Shown in pieces: positions 44,350 to 54,234 of a stretch of DNA of 64,000 nucleotides. Numbering within the stretch: the first letter of the stretch is position 1; each line of letters begins with the position of its first letter. The stretch is from Protaetiibacter sp. SSC-01. GTDB taxonomy: Bacteria; Actinomycetota; Actinomycetes; Actinomycetales; Microbacteriaceae. Made by a program: the position numbers and the translations under genes. Where the stretch lies: NCBI RefSeq assembly GCF_014483895.1, contig NZ_CP059987.1, positions 1,178,001 through 1,242,000 on the forward strand. Reading direction: 5' to 3'. The notes under the pieces were generated by a model. The model had not been told where the DNA came from. It was given only the letters and a program-made list of their open reading frames with translations, and searched no databases.

Positions 44350-46452
44350 GTGACCGACACCACCATTCCCGCGAACCCCGCGGGAGATCGCGCCGCCCTC
44401 AGCCGACTGCGGCTGGCCGAGCTCCAGGCTCTGGCCGCCGCCCGCGGCATCAGCGGCGTATCCCAGATGCGCAAAGGAGATCTCGTGGACACTCTCTCCG
44501 GACTTCCCGCCGACGCCGACGAGGCCGTGACCGAGCAGGTCGCGCCCGAGCAGTCCTCGCCCGAGGGCGAGGACGCTCCCGTCGAGGAGACTCCCGTCGA
44601 GGAGACTCCCGTCGAGGAGACCCCGGCCGAGGAGACCCCGGCCGAGAGCGCCGCCGCGGAGGACGCCCCGATCGAGGAGGCCGCCGTCGAGGCGCCGGCC
44701 GAGGAGGCTTCCGCGGAGACGCCCGCAGAGGAGACCTCTGCGGAGACCCTCGCCGACGCTCCCGCCGCGCAGGAGGCGCCCGCCGCCGAGCAGCCCGCCG
44801 GCCGCAGCCGCCGCGGCTCGCGCCGTGCGAGCGTGCCCTCGGCCGACGCCGCCGCGATCGCCGCCGCGCTCCCGCAGATCGAGCTCCCGGAGCCCGCCCA
44901 GCGCCGCAGCGCCGCGCAGCACGCCGCGCAGGCCGAGCTGGGCCTCGAGCTCGACAAGCTCGTTCCCGCCTCCGAGCAGCCCGAGTCCGAGGGCGAGACC
45001 GAGGGTCAGCCCTCGGGTCGCCGCAACCGCAACCGCCGCGGCGGCCGTGGTGGCCAGAACGGTCAGAACGGTCAGCAGCAGGACGCCCAGCAGGCCGCCG
45101 AGGGCGAGGACCAGAGTCAGGGCGGCAAGGGCCAGAACGGCCAGAGCGGCCAGGGTGGCCAGAACGGCCCCGCCCAGCAGCAGGAGGGCCAGGGCGAGGG
45201 ACGTCGCGGGCGCAACCGCGACCGCAACCGCAACCGTCGTGGTGGCGGCGCGGTCGACGAGATCGAGCCCGAGATCTCCGACGACGACGTGCTCATCCCG
45301 ATCGCCGGCATCCTCGACGTGCTCGACAACTACGCCTTCGTGCGCACGACCGGCTACCTGCCCGGCCCGAGCGACGTCTACGTCTCGCTCGGCCAGGTCA
45401 AGAAGTACAACCTGCGCAAGGGCGACGCCGTCGTCGGCGCCATCCGCCAGCCGCGCGACGGCGACCAGCAGGGCGGACGCCAGAAGTACAACGCGATCGT
45501 GAAGATCGACTCGATCAACGGCCAGTCCGTCGACGAGGCCGCGAACCGCGTCGACTTTGGCAAGCTCACGCCCATCTACCCGAACGAGCGCCTGCGCCTC
45601 GAGACGACGCCCGAGAAGCTCTCGACGCGCATCATCGACCTCATCGCGCCCATCGGCAAGGGCCAGCGCGGCCTCATCGTCGCGCCGCCGAAGGCCGGCA
45701 AGACGCTCATCCTGCAGGCCATCGCCAAGGCGATCGCGGTCAACAACCCCGAGGTCCACATCATGGTGGTGCTCGTGGACGAGCGGCCCGAAGAGGTCAC
45801 CGACATGCAGCGCTCGGTCAAGGGCGAGGTCATCGCATCGACCTTCGACCGTCCCGCCGAGGACCACACGACCGTCGCGGAGCTCGCGATCGAGCGCGCC
45901 AAGCGCCTCGTCGAGCTCGGCAACGACGTCGTCGTGCTGCTCGACTCGATCACGCGCCTCGGCCGCGCCTACAACCTCGCGTCGCCGGCATCCGGTCGCA
46001 TCCTGTCGGGCGGGGTCGACGCGTCGGCGCTCTACCCGCCGAAGCGCTTCTTCGGCGCCGCGCGCAACATCGAGGGCGGCGGCTCGCTGACGATCCTCGC
46101 GACGGCGCTCGTCGAGACCGGCTCCAAGATGGACGAGGTCATCTTCGAGGAGTTCAAGGGCACCGGCAACATGGAGCTCCGTCTCTCGCGCGCCCTCGCC
46201 GACAAGCGCATCTTCCCGGCGGTCGACATCTACGCGTCGAGCACCCGCCGCGAGGAGGAGCTGCTCTCGGCCGACGAGGTCAAGATCACGTGGCGTCTGC
46301 GCCGCGCGCTCGCAGGGCTCGAGCTGCAGCAGCAGCTCGAGGTCGTGCTGTCGAAGCTCAAGGAGACCGGTTCCAACACCGAGTTCCTCGTGCAGATCCA
46401 GCAGTCGCTCCCCAATGGGGGCGCGGGCAACGGCAACGGCCACAAGGGCTGA
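44350..46452 (+). CDS. rho: transcription termination factor Rho with long N-terminal insert
   Basis: A 700-residue hexameric RNA helicase that releases RNA polymerase. A SAP-like helical segment ([22 protein letters not shown], about 16-37) precedes an insert of roughly 260 residues: an acidic Pro/Glu/Ala repeat region (about 58-150), then Arg/Gly and Gln/Asn/Gly-rich stretches (about 215-300). The conserved core starts near residue 305: RNA-binding cold-shock-like domain ([19 protein letters not shown]), Walker A APPKAGKT, Walker [15 protein letters not shown] and the [16 protein letters not shown]-terminus. Large inserts are typical of actinobacterial Rho. GTG 44350 is the start. Confidence 0.97.
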   Translation: MTDTTIPANPAGDRAALSRLRLAELQALAAARGISGVSQMRKGDLVDTLSGLPADADEAVTEQVAPEQSSPEGEDAPVEETPVEETPVEETPAEETPAESAAAEDAPIEEAAVEAPAEEASAETPAEETSAETLADAPAAQEAPAAEQPAGRSRRGSRRASVPSADAAAIAAALPQIELPEPAQRRSAAQHAAQAELGLELDKLVPASEQPESEGETEGQPSGRRNRNRRGGRGGQNGQNGQQQDAQQAAEGEDQSQGGKGQNGQSGQGGQNGPAQQQEGQGEGRRGRNRDRNRNRRGGGAVDEIEPEISDDDVLIPIAGILDVLDNYAFVRTTGYLPGPSDVYVSLGQVKKYNLRKGDAVVGAIRQPRDGDQQGGRQKYNAIVKIDSINGQSVDEAANRVDFGKLTPIYPNERLRLETTPEKLSTRIIDLIAPIGKGQRGLIVAPPKAGKTLILQAIAKAIAVNNPEVHIMVVLVDERPEEVTDMQRSVKGEVIASTFDRPAEDHTTVAELAIERAKRLVELGNDVVVLLDSITRLGRAYNLASPASGRILSGGVDASALYPPKRFFGAARNIEGGGSLTILATALVETGSKMDEVIFEEFKGTGNMELRLSRALADKRIFPAVDIYASSTRREEELLSADEVKITWRLRRALAGLELQQQLEVVLSKLKETGSNTEFLVQIQQSLPNGGAGNGNGHKG
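44578..44649 (+). repeat. 15-base tandem repeat in rho coding five [10 protein letters not shown] units
   Basis: Three near-identical units CCCGTCGAGGAGACT, then two units CCGGCCGAGGAGACC and CCGGCCGAGAGC, encode [24 protein letters not shown]. The unit is a multiple of three, so copy changes keep the frame and alter only the acidic spacer. Confidence 0.85.
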
Positions 46453-46453
46453 C

Positions 46454-47536
46454 GTGTTCGAGTCGGTCCAGTCGCTGCTGGCCGAGCACGAACAGCTCCA
46501 GCAGCTGCTCGCGGATCCCGCGATCCACGCGGATGCGGCGCGCGCGAAGAAGGTCAACCGGCGCTACGCCGAGCTGAGCCAGATCGTCGCGGCGCACGAC
46601 GCGTGGCAGCAGGCGCAGTCCGACCTCGAGGCGGCGCGCGAGCTCGCCCGCGAGGACGAGGCGTTCGCCGAGGAGGTTCCCGCGCTCGAGGAGGGCGTGC
46701 AGGCGTCGCAGGAGAAGCTGCGGCGGCTGCTCATCCCGCGCGACCCCGACGACGGCCGCGACGTCATCATGGAGATCAAGGGCGGCGAGGGCGGCGAGGA
46801 GTCGGCGCTCTTCGCGGCCGACCTCCTGCGCATGTACCTCCACTACGCGGAGTCGCGCGGCTGGAAGACGGAGCTGCTCGAGCGCACCGAGTCCGACCTC
46901 GGCGGCTACAAGGACGTGCAGGTCGCGATCAAGTCGAGCTCGTCCGATCCCGCCGACGGCGTGTGGGCGAGCCTCAAGTACGAGGGCGGTGTGCACCGCG
47001 TCCAGCGCGTGCCGGCCACCGAGTCGCAGGGTCGCATCCACACCTCGACGACGGGCGTGCTCGTCTTCCCCGAGGTCGACGAGCCCGAAGAGATCCACAT
47101 CGACCCGAACGACCTCAAGATCGACGTCTTCCGCTCCTCGGGTCCCGGCGGCCAGAGCGTCAACACGACCGACTCGGCCGTGCGCATCACGCACGTGCCG
47201 ACGGGCATCGTCGTGTCGATGCAGAACGAGAAGTCGCAGCTGCAGAACCGCGAGGCCGGCATGCGCGTGCTGCGCGCCCGTCTGCTCGCGAAGCAGCAGG
47301 AGGAGCTCGCCGCGGTCGCGTCCGACGCGCGCCGCAGCCAGATCCGCTCCATGGACCGCTCGGAGCGCATCCGCACCTACAACTTCCCCGAGAACCGCAT
47401 CGCCGACCACCGCACGGGCTACAAGGCGTACAACCTCGACCAGGTCATGAACGGCGCGCTCCAGCCCCTCATCGACTCCTGCATCCAGATGGATGAGGAG
47501 GCCCGGCTCGCCGCGCTCGGCGGCGCCGAGGGCTGA
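46454..47536 (+). CDS. prfA: peptide chain release factor 1
   Basis: A 360-residue RF1, reading UAA and UAG and triggering peptide release. The N-terminal coiled-coil domain is followed by the core with GGQ at 232-234 ([20 protein letters not shown]), the residue modified by PrmC coded next. Codon recognition is by a PxT-type loop in the RVPATESQG region. GTG 46454 is one base after the rho stop (46452). Confidence 0.96.
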   Translation: MFESVQSLLAEHEQLQQLLADPAIHADAARAKKVNRRYAELSQIVAAHDAWQQAQSDLEAARELAREDEAFAEEVPALEEGVQASQEKLRRLLIPRDPDDGRDVIMEIKGGEGGEESALFAADLLRMYLHYAESRGWKTELLERTESDLGGYKDVQVAIKSSSSDPADGVWASLKYEGGVHRVQRVPATESQGRIHTSTTGVLVFPEVDEPEEIHIDPNDLKIDVFRSSGPGGQSVNTTDSAVRITHVPTGIVVSMQNEKSQLQNREAGMRVLRARLLAKQQEELAAVASDARRSQIRSMDRSERIRTYNFPENRIADHRTGYKAYNLDQVMNGALQPLIDSCIQMDEEARLAALGGAEG

Positions 47537-47543
47537 GGCGCCG

Positions 47544-48425
47544 ATGACCGCGCCGATGATCCCGAAGACGGTCGCCGAGCTCCGTGCGCACGGCATGCGC
47601 GTGCTCGAGGGCGCCCACGTGCCGACGCCCGAGGCGGATGCCGAGCTCCTGTTGGCGCACGTGCTCGGCCTCAGCCGCGGCCAGGTCCAGGCGAAGGTCG
47701 TCACGGGTGCGGGCGTCGGATCGGATGAGCGGGTCGCGTACCTCGAGGCCGTCGAGCGCCGCGCCGCGCGCGAGCCGCTGCAGCACATCACGGGCGTCGC
47801 GCCGTTCCGCTCGATCGAGCTCGCCGTGGGACCCGGAGTCTTCGTGCCGCGCCCCGAGACCGAATTCGTCGCCCAGCTCGCGATCGACGCCCTCCAGGCC
47901 GTCGCGTCGCCCTCGCCCGTCGCCGTCGACTTCGGCACCGGATCGGGCGCGCTCGCCCTCGCGATCGGCACCGAGGTGCCGCACGCGACCGTCGTCGCCG
48001 TCGAGAACTCGCCGCGCGCCTTCGTGTGGGCGAAGGAGAACGTGCGCCGCGTGGGCGCCGAGAACGTGCGCCTCGTCTTCGCCGACCTCGCCGAGGCGCT
48101 GCCGGAGCTCGACGGAACCGTCGACGTGCTCGTCTCGAACCCGCCCTACATCCCCGACGACGCCATCCCGCGCGACCCCGAGGTGCGGCTCCACGACCCC
48201 GCCGCGGCGCTCTACGGCGGTCCCGACGGGCTCGACGTCGTGCGCGCCCTCTCGCAGCGCGCCCTCGCGCTCGTGCGGCCCGGGGGAGCGCTCGTGCTCG
48301 AGCACGGCGAGCTGCAGGGCGCCGAGCTGCGCGCCCTCCTCGAGGCCGACGGCTGGCGCGCCACCGCGACCCACCGCGACCTCCTCGGCCGCGACAGAGC
48401 CACGACTGCTGTGGCGCCGCGATAA
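47544..48425 (+). CDS. prmC: release factor glutamine methyltransferase
   Basis: A 293-residue SAM-dependent enzyme that methylates the Gln of the GGQ motif in release factors. SAM-binding motif VDFGTGSGALALAIG (about 133-147) and catalytic NPPY at 199-202 are present, with a helical N-terminal domain. ATG 47544 is 7 bases after the prfA stop. The pair is typical. Confidence 0.95.
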   Translation: MTAPMIPKTVAELRAHGMRVLEGAHVPTPEADAELLLAHVLGLSRGQVQAKVVTGAGVGSDERVAYLEAVERRAAREPLQHITGVAPFRSIELAVGPGVFVPRPETEFVAQLAIDALQAVASPSPVAVDFGTGSGALALAIGTEVPHATVVAVENSPRAFVWAKENVRRVGAENVRLVFADLAEALPELDGTVDVLVSNPPYIPDDAIPRDPEVRLHDPAAALYGGPDGLDVVRALSQRALALVRPGGALVLEHGELQGAELRALLEADGWRATATHRDLLGRDRATTAVAPR

Positions 48426-48438
48426 TCCGCGGCGCGTG

Positions 48439-48476
48439 CCGGAAACGGGCACGAGCGCGGTCGCACCCGTTTCCGG
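48439..48476. terminator. 11-bp inverted repeat downstream of prmC
   Basis: Arms CCGGAAACGGG (48439-48449) and CCCGTTTCCGG (48466-48476) flank a 16-base loop. It lies between convergent prmC and the HAD gene and could end both transcripts. The loop contains GCGGTCGC. Confidence 0.5.
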
Positions 48477-48502
48477 GGTGACCATCGGGATGCGTGAACG
48501 CA

Positions 48503-48542
48503 GGTGGTCGAGGAGCGCCGCGCAGCGACGCGTCTCGAGACC
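48503..48542 (+). repeat. dispersed intergenic repeat, copy B
   Basis: GGTGGTCGAGGAGCGC, CGCGCAGC and GACGCGTCTCGAGACC form one 40-base element, nearly identical to copy A and reverse-complementary to copy C. It fills the space before the HAD stop codon. Confidence 0.75.
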
Positions 48543-48546
48543 GCCG

Positions 48547-49167
48547 TCACGCCGCGAGGCGCTCCGCCGCGAACCCCTCGATCGCGGCGTGCAGCCCCTC
48601 GGCCGTGCCGTAGAGGTACGTCGTGATGCCGAGGGATGCCGCGGCCGCCACGTTCTCCGGCAGGTCGTCGACGAAGAACGCGTCGGTCGCATCCGCGCCG
48701 TAGTGCGCGAGCACGCGCTCGAAGACGCGCGGGTCGGGCTTGCGCGCCCCGTAGCGGCTCGTCGTGCGCAGATGCTCGCCGAAGATGGGGGCGATCTCCG
48801 GCGCGATCGTCGCGAGGTGCTCGTCGAGCAGGGGGCCGTTGTTGGTCAGCAGGCTCACTCGTCCGTGCCCGGCCGCGCGCTCGACGGCGGCGATGGCATC
48901 CGGTCGCGGCGTCATCGCCGAGCGGCGGTTCGCGACCCACTGCTCCGCCGTGACCTCGACGCCGAGCGCCTCCACGAGCGCGAGGCGGTACGTGTCGCCA
49001 TCGGCGAAGCCGCCGGCCTCGGCCGCCCATTCGCCCTCCTCGTGCCACCAGCGACGCCGCAGCTCCGCGACCTCGAGGCCCGTGAGCGCGCTGAGCCCCC
49101 GCATCCGGGCGCGCCAGTCGTAGTCGTAGAGCACGTCGTCCATGTCGAAGAGGAAGAGGAGAGTCAT
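48547..49167 (-). CDS. HAD-family hydrolase
   Basis: A 206-residue subfamily IA haloacid-dehalogenase-like phosphatase. Nucleophile D8 and acid D10 are in LFDMDDVLYDYD, motif II Thr in VSLLTNNGP, motif III Lys in YGARKPDPRVF and motif IV DAFFVDDLPENV. An internal cap domain spans about 15-90. Expected to dephosphorylate a small metabolite in the cytoplasm; the substrate is unknown. ATG 49167; an alternative ATG three codons upstream exists. Confidence 0.88.
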   Translation of the reverse strand: MTLLFLFDMDDVLYDYDWRARMRGLSALTGLEVAELRRRWWHEEGEWAAEAGGFADGDTYRLALVEALGVEVTAEQWVANRRSAMTPRPDAIAAVERAAGHGRVSLLTNNGPLLDEHLATIAPEIAPIFGEHLRTTSRYGARKPDPRVFERVLAHYGADATDAFFVDDLPENVAAAASLGITTYLYGTAEGLHAAIEGFAAERLAA

Positions 49168-49230
49168 CCCGACCATCCTCGCGCACGGTCCCTGGGTGAG
49201 GCGTGGAGCGGGCTCCCCGCTTCCCGCTCC

Positions 49231-49236
49231 TAGGAT
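49231..49236 (+). promoter_or_regulatory. -10 element TAGGAT for the Sua5 operon
   Basis: TAGGAT ends nine bases before ATG 49246, so the transcript has no or almost no leader. Confidence 0.45.
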
Positions 49237-49245
49237 GGGTACGCC

Positions 49246-49923
49246 ATGGCGATCTACGACACGGGCGTCCCCGAGCAGCTGATGACAGGGATGCGTCTCG
49301 CCCGCGGCGCTATCGCGCGCGGGGAGCTCGTCGTCATCCCCACCGACACGGTCTACGGCGTCGCGGCAGACGCGTTCTCGCCCGAGGCCGTGCAGCGCCT
49401 CCTGGATGCGAAGGGCCGCGACCGCACGGCGCCGCCGCCCGTGCTCGTGCCGGGCGTCGCGACGCTCGACGCGCTCGCCGACCCGATCCCGGATGAGGTG
49501 CGCGCCCTCGTGGAGGAGTTCTGGCCCGGCGGCCTCACGGTCATCCTGCGCGCGCGGGCGATGCTCGACTGGGACCTGGGGGAGACCCGGGGCACCGTCG
49601 CGCTGCGCATGCCGTCCGACAAGGTCGCGCTCGAGCTGCTCGCCGAGACGGGGCCGCTCGCGGTCTCGAGCGCCAACCTCACGGGACAGCCCGCCGCCCT
49701 CACGGCGGCGGAGGCGCAGGCGATGCTCGGCGAGAGCGTCGCCGTCTACCTCGAGGCGGGGCGCGCGGGGGCGTCCTACCCCGACGCCGCGGCGCACACC
49801 GGCTCGACGATCGTCGACGCGACCAACCTCGAGCATCCCGACGGGCGACTCCGGATCGTCCGCCACGGCGTCGTGCCGGACGAGGAGATCATCCGGGTCG
49901 TCGGGGCGGATCGATGCGCGTAA
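49246..49923 (+). CDS. threonylcarbamoyl-AMP synthase (Sua5/YciO/YrdC)
   Basis: A 225-residue enzyme making threonylcarbamoyl-adenylate from threonine, bicarbonate and ATP, the first step of the t6A37 tRNA modification. Family markers: VVIPTDTVYGVAADAF, the ATP loop RTAPPPVLVP, and PLAVSSANLTGQPAALTA. It lacks the C-terminal Sua5 domain, so it is the TsaC-like short form plus a 30-residue tail. Its end overlaps the next gene by 10 bases. Confidence 0.94.
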   Translation: MAIYDTGVPEQLMTGMRLARGAIARGELVVIPTDTVYGVAADAFSPEAVQRLLDAKGRDRTAPPPVLVPGVATLDALADPIPDEVRALVEEFWPGGLTVILRARAMLDWDLGETRGTVALRMPSDKVALELLAETGPLAVSSANLTGQPAALTAAEAQAMLGESVAVYLEAGRAGASYPDAAAHTGSTIVDATNLEHPDGRLRIVRHGVVPDEEIIRVVGADRCA

Positions 49924-51185
49924 TCGCCTACATCGCCACGGCGGGCGTCGCCGCGATCATCTCCTTCGCCTTCTCGATGGTGATCTGGAAGCTCTCGCAC
50001 CGCTACCGGCTCTACCCGAAGATCCGCGAGCGCGACGTGCACACGCGTCCGACGCCGCGTCTCGGCGGCGCGGCCATGTTCCTCGGCGTCGTCGCCGCGT
50101 TCGCGGTCGGGGCGCTCATCCCCGAGCTCGCGATCGTCTACTCGCAGCCCGCCCACGTGTGGGGTCTCCTCGGCGGCGCGCTCATGATCGTGCTCATCGG
50201 CGTGGCCGACGACATCTGGGACCTCGACTGGCTCACGAAGCTCGCGGGGCAGATGCTCGCGGCCGTCCTGCTCGCGTGGAGCGGCATCCAGTTCCTCTCC
50301 TTCCCGCTGCCCGGCATCATCGTGCAGCTCGCGCCCTGGCAGTCGCTCGTCATCACGGTGTTCGTGATCGTGCTCGTGATGAACGCCATCAACTTCATCG
50401 ACGGCCTCGACGGCCTCGTCGCGGGCGTCGCGATCATCGCCAACGGCGTCTTCTCGGTCTACGTCTTCGTGATCTCCTCGGGGCCCACGGGCCAGAGCGA
50501 CTACTTCAACCTCGCGCAGCTCATCTCGGCGGTGCTCATCGGGGCGTGCCTGGGCTTCCTGCCGCTCAACTGGCACCGCGCGCGGCTCTTCATGGGCGAC
50601 GCGGGCGCGCTCCTCACGGGCCTCCTCATGGCGGCGTCGACGATCGCCGTGACGGGGCAGATCGACCCCGGCGCACTCGAGGAGACGGTCGGCAGCGCGC
50701 GGCAGTTCCTGCCGGCGTTCATCCCCCTGCTGCTGCCGTTCGCCATCCTCATCGTGCCGCTGCTCGACTTCGGCCTCGCGGTCGTGCGTCGCCTTCGGGC
50801 GGGCAAGTCGCCGTTCACGGCCGACCGCAAGCACCTGCACCACCGCCTGCTCGACATGGGCCACTCGCACCTGCACGCCGTGCTCATCCTCTACGGGTGG
50901 ACGGCCGCCGCGTCGATCGGCATGCTCCTGTTCCTCTTCATCGACACGTGGTGGGCGGCTCTCGCGACCCTGCTGGGTCTCGTGACCTGCACTCTCATCA
51001 CCCTCGCCCCGCTCAGCAGACGCAAGGCCGTCGAGGCGGCCGCCCAGAGCACGCCGACGGATGCGGAGCTCGCCCGGTTCGACCCGCTCGACGCCGCCGC
51101 GGAGGACGCGCCCGCGCCCACCGCCGACGACGCCCGCGAGGTGCTCGAGGCGATCCACGAGCACGACAAGGAAGGCACGGCATGA
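49914..51185 (+). CDS. wecA: polyprenyl-phosphate GlcNAc-1-phosphate transferase (WecA-like)
   Basis: A 423-residue inner-membrane enzyme transferring GlcNAc-1-phosphate from UDP-GlcNAc to polyprenyl phosphate; in actinobacteria this starts arabinogalactan or teichoic-type polymer linkage units. About eleven hydrophobic segments; conserved motifs are GVADDIWDLDW, NFIDGLDGLVAG, FMGDAGALLTG and KHLHHRLLDMGHSHLH. The final 60 residues are a charged, Ala/Asp-rich tail. The start overlaps the Sua5 gene; the stop overlaps the atpI-like gene. Confidence 0.93.
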   Translation: MRVIAYIATAGVAAIISFAFSMVIWKLSHRYRLYPKIRERDVHTRPTPRLGGAAMFLGVVAAFAVGALIPELAIVYSQPAHVWGLLGGALMIVLIGVADDIWDLDWLTKLAGQMLAAVLLAWSGIQFLSFPLPGIIVQLAPWQSLVITVFVIVLVMNAINFIDGLDGLVAGVAIIANGVFSVYVFVISSGPTGQSDYFNLAQLISAVLIGACLGFLPLNWHRARLFMGDAGALLTGLLMAASTIAVTGQIDPGALEETVGSARQFLPAFIPLLLPFAILIVPLLDFGLAVVRRLRAGKSPFTADRKHLHHRLLDMGHSHLHAVLILYGWTAAASIGMLLFLFIDTWWAALATLLGLVTCTLITLAPLSRRKAVEAAAQSTPTDAELARFDPLDAAAEDAPAPTADDAREVLEAIHEHDKEGTA

Positions 51186-51628
51186 GCGCCGCCCCCAACC
51201 GCATCCTCACGACCTCTCTGCGCTGGGGCGCCCTCTTCGCGACGGGCCTCGCGGTCGTCGCGGGCGGGATCGGCGTCCTCGTCGCCGGTCTCCCCGGACT
51301 GTGGGGCGGCCTGCTCGGCGCGCTCCTCGCGTTCGCGTTCCTCGCGCTCACGGCGGGAAGCATCCTGCTCGGCCAGCGGCTCACGGTCGACGACCCGAAC
51401 AGCCCGCTGTTCTACGGCGTCGTGCTCGGCGCGTGGCTCGTCAAGCTCATCGTCTTCTTCGTGTTCATGTTCTGGCTGCGAGGCCAGTCGTGGCTCGACC
51501 CCTGGGTGTTCTTCCTCACCGTGATCGTCGCCGTGCTCGGCTCCCTCGTGATCGACGCCCTCTCGTTCGTGCGCTCGCGCACGCCGTACGTCGACGTCGA
51601 GCTGCCGGGCGACGAAACCGGCAAGTGA
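51182..51628 (+). CDS. atpI: AtpI-like membrane protein
   Basis: A 148-residue protein with about four hydrophobic segments, in the position where AtpI precedes atpB. Topology resembles AtpI, which helps assemble the c-ring, but sequence support is weak, so the name rests on position. ATG 51182 overlaps the wecA stop (ATGA). The gap to atpB holds the operon promoter. Confidence 0.6.
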   Translation: MSAAPNRILTTSLRWGALFATGLAVVAGGIGVLVAGLPGLWGGLLGALLAFAFLALTAGSILLGQRLTVDDPNSPLFYGVVLGAWLVKLIVFFVFMFWLRGQSWLDPWVFFLTVIVAVLGSLVIDALSFVRSRTPYVDVELPGDETGK

Positions 51629-51634
51629 GGACGT

Positions 51635-51662
51635 CCTGACGACCGCCTCAGCACTGATAGGC
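51635..51662 (+). promoter_or_regulatory. probable promoter of the atp operon
   Basis: CTGACG (51635-51640), 16 bases, then extended -10 TG-A-TAGGCT (51654-51662). It predicts a leader of about 50 bases before the atpB start at 51720. Confidence 0.45.
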
Positions 51663-51719
51663 TGAGATCAACCCCATTCCATCGCCGCGTGCGCGCACGC
51701 CCCGAGTCTGGAGTCAGCG

Positions 51720-52544
51720 CTGCTAGCTTCCGCCTTCATCCCCCTGGTTCGGTCCAGCGACGACACCGACGGCGGATTCCACGGCCCGTCGCTCGAGGAG
51801 TTCTTCCCGCCCGCCGTGCTCTTCGCGGACACGCCGTTCGAGATGAACCGCATCATGATCATCCGCGTGGTGATCACGGCGCTGCTCATCCTCTGGATGG
51901 TGCTCGCGACGCGCCGCATGCGCATCGTCCCGACGCGCGGCCAGGCCGCCAACGAGTTCCTGTTCGGCTTCGTCCGCAACAGCATCATCATCGAGACGCT
52001 CGGAGAGAAAGACGGCCGCCGCTTCATGGCGCCTCTCTTCGCGATGTTCTTCCTCATCCTGGGGCTCAACCTCACCGGTATCGTCCCCGGCCTCAACATC
52101 GCGGGAACCTCGGTCATCGGCACGCCGCTCGTGCTCGCGGTCGTCTCCTACGTGATGTTCATCTACGCGGGCATCCGCAAGCACGGGTGGAAGTTCTTCA
52201 AGAACTCGCTCTTCCCGAGCGGGGTCCCGTGGTTCCTCTACATCGTCGTGACGCCGATCGAGCTCATCTCGACCTTCATCCTGCGCCCGGTCACGCTCAC
52301 CCTCCGTCTCCTCATGAACATGGTCGCGGGCCACATGCTGCTCGTGCTGTGCTTCTCGGCCACGCAGTTCTTCTTCTTCACCGTCCTCGCGGACGGCAAC
52401 TTCCTGGGCCTCCTGGGCGTGGGCACCTTCGCCTTCGGCGCCGCCTTCACGCTCTTCGAGCTCATGGTCGCCGCCCTCCAGGCCTACGTCTTCACCTTCC
52501 TCGCCGCCGTCTACATCCAGCTCTCGCTGGCCGACGAGCACTGA
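51720..52544 (+). CDS. atpB: ATP synthase Fo subunit a
   Basis: A 274-residue proton channel subunit if translated from CTG 51720. Hydrophobic helices hold the a-subunit core, including the essential Arg near ISTFILRPVTLTLRLLMNMVAGH, the LLVLCFSATQF segment, and C-terminal FTFLAAVYIQLSLADEH. The first in-frame ATG/GTG/TTG after the upstream stop (51663) is GTG 51816, which would delete the conserved FHGPSLEEFFPPAVLF segment. GGAG at 51710-51713 sits six bases before CTG 51720, so CTG is favoured. Any start at 51816 would lack a good ribosome-binding site. Confidence 0.9.
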   Translation: MLASAFIPLVRSSDDTDGGFHGPSLEEFFPPAVLFADTPFEMNRIMIIRVVITALLILWMVLATRRMRIVPTRGQAANEFLFGFVRNSIIIETLGEKDGRRFMAPLFAMFFLILGLNLTGIVPGLNIAGTSVIGTPLVLAVVSYVMFIYAGIRKHGWKFFKNSLFPSGVPWFLYIVVTPIELISTFILRPVTLTLRLLMNMVAGHMLLVLCFSATQFFFFTVLADGNFLGLLGVGTFAFGAAFTLFELMVAALQAYVFTFLAAVYIQLSLADEH

Positions 52545-52599
52545 CCATCCGGCACCCGCCGGGACCAACCCCGCAACACATCACAGAAAAGGAAATCCC

Positions 52600-52821
52600 G
52601 TGATCGTTGGATACCTCGCCCCCATCGCGTTCGGCCTGGCCTCGATCGGCTCGGCCATCGGCGTGGGCCTCGTCGTCGGCAAGACGATCGAGTCCGTCGC
52701 CCGCCAGCCGGAGCTGCAGGGTCGCCTGACCGGTCTGATGTTCCTCGGCATCGCGTTCACCGAGGCGCTCGCCTTCGTCGCGATCGCCGTGGGCTTCATC
52801 CCCTTCACCGCCCCCGCCTGA
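52600..52821 (+). CDS. atpE: ATP synthase Fo subunit c
   Basis: A 73-residue c-ring hairpin: two hydrophobic helices joined by the polar loop ARQPELQGR, with the proton-carrying glutamate in GIAFTEALAF. GTG 52600 with AAAAGGAAA upstream. Length is normal for actinobacteria. Confidence 0.95.
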   Translation: MIVGYLAPIAFGLASIGSAIGVGLVVGKTIESVARQPELQGRLTGLMFLGIAFTEALAFVAIAVGFIPFTAPA

Positions 52822-52837
52822 TCCGCATCCCCACTGA

Positions 52838-53407
<570 letters not shown>

Positions 53408-54199
53408 ATGGGATCGGCGTCACGCGTCGCGCTCCAGTCGGCGACGCAGCAGCTCTCGGGGGCGACGGGCGTCAACCTCGCCACCGGTGAGCAGCTGCTC
53501 GCCGCGAGCCGGGCGATCGAGTCGTCGGCGCAGCTGCGCTCGGCACTCGCCGACCCCGCGGTCGAGAGTGCACGCAAGAGCGGGCTCCTCACGGCGATCT
53601 TCGGCTCGCTCGACGGCGCCGCCTCGCAGGTTCTCACCGGCGCTGTGTCGTCCCGCTGGTCGTCGCCTGACGAGCTCGTCGACGGCATCGAGCAGCTCGG
53701 CATCCGCGCGATCGCGCAGGCGGCCGGGGCCGACGCGGGGATCGAGGGCGAGCTCTTCGCCTTCGGCCGCGCCGTCTCGAGCGACAACGAGCTCGAGCTC
53801 GCCGTCGGCAGCAAGCTCGGCTCACCCGAGGCGAAGGCCGCGCTCGTCGACACGCTGCTCGCCGGCAAGGCGCAGCCCGCGACCGCCGCGATCGTGCGCC
53901 ACCTCGTGCAGAGCCCGCGCGGACGCCGCATCGGGCAGCTCCTGAGGGGCGCCGCCGACATCGTGGCCGACACCGCGGGCGCGCGCATCGCGACCGTGAC
54001 CTCGGCAGCACCGCTCACGGCCGCCCAGCTCACCGCGCTCGAGAAGACCCTCGGTGCGCGCTACGGCCAGGCGCTGCGCATCAACCTCATCACCGACCCC
54101 ACCATCGTGGGCGGCCTGCGCGTGCAGATCGGCGACGACGTCATCGACGGAACCGTCGCCGCCCGCCTCGCCGACCTCCGCATCCGACTCGCCGGCTGA
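53408..54199 (+). CDS. atpH: ATP synthase F1 subunit delta
   Basis: A 263-residue stator subunit linking b to the alpha/beta head. Six-helix N-terminal domain and C-terminal region with [19 protein letters not shown] and [29 protein letters not shown]. Actinobacterial length; not fused to b as in mycobacteria. It starts with no gap after atpF. Confidence 0.94.
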   Translation: MGSASRVALQSATQQLSGATGVNLATGEQLLAASRAIESSAQLRSALADPAVESARKSGLLTAIFGSLDGAASQVLTGAVSSRWSSPDELVDGIEQLGIRAIAQAAGADAGIEGELFAFGRAVSSDNELELAVGSKLGSPEAKAALVDTLLAGKAQPATAAIVRHLVQSPRGRRIGQLLRGAADIVADTAGARIATVTSAAPLTAAQLTALEKTLGARYGQALRINLITDPTIVGGLRVQIGDDVIDGTVAARLADLRIRLAG

Positions 54200-54234
54200 C
54201 CCGGCGCACCGACGCACCACTCCAAGGAAGAGAC

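Noticed and set aside
44578-44649. CRISPR-like array
   Set aside because: The short direct repeats are in-frame coding repeats within rho, with no spacers and no cas genes.
48439-48476. Integron attC site
   Set aside because: The inverted repeat lacks attC core sequences and no integron integrase exists here.
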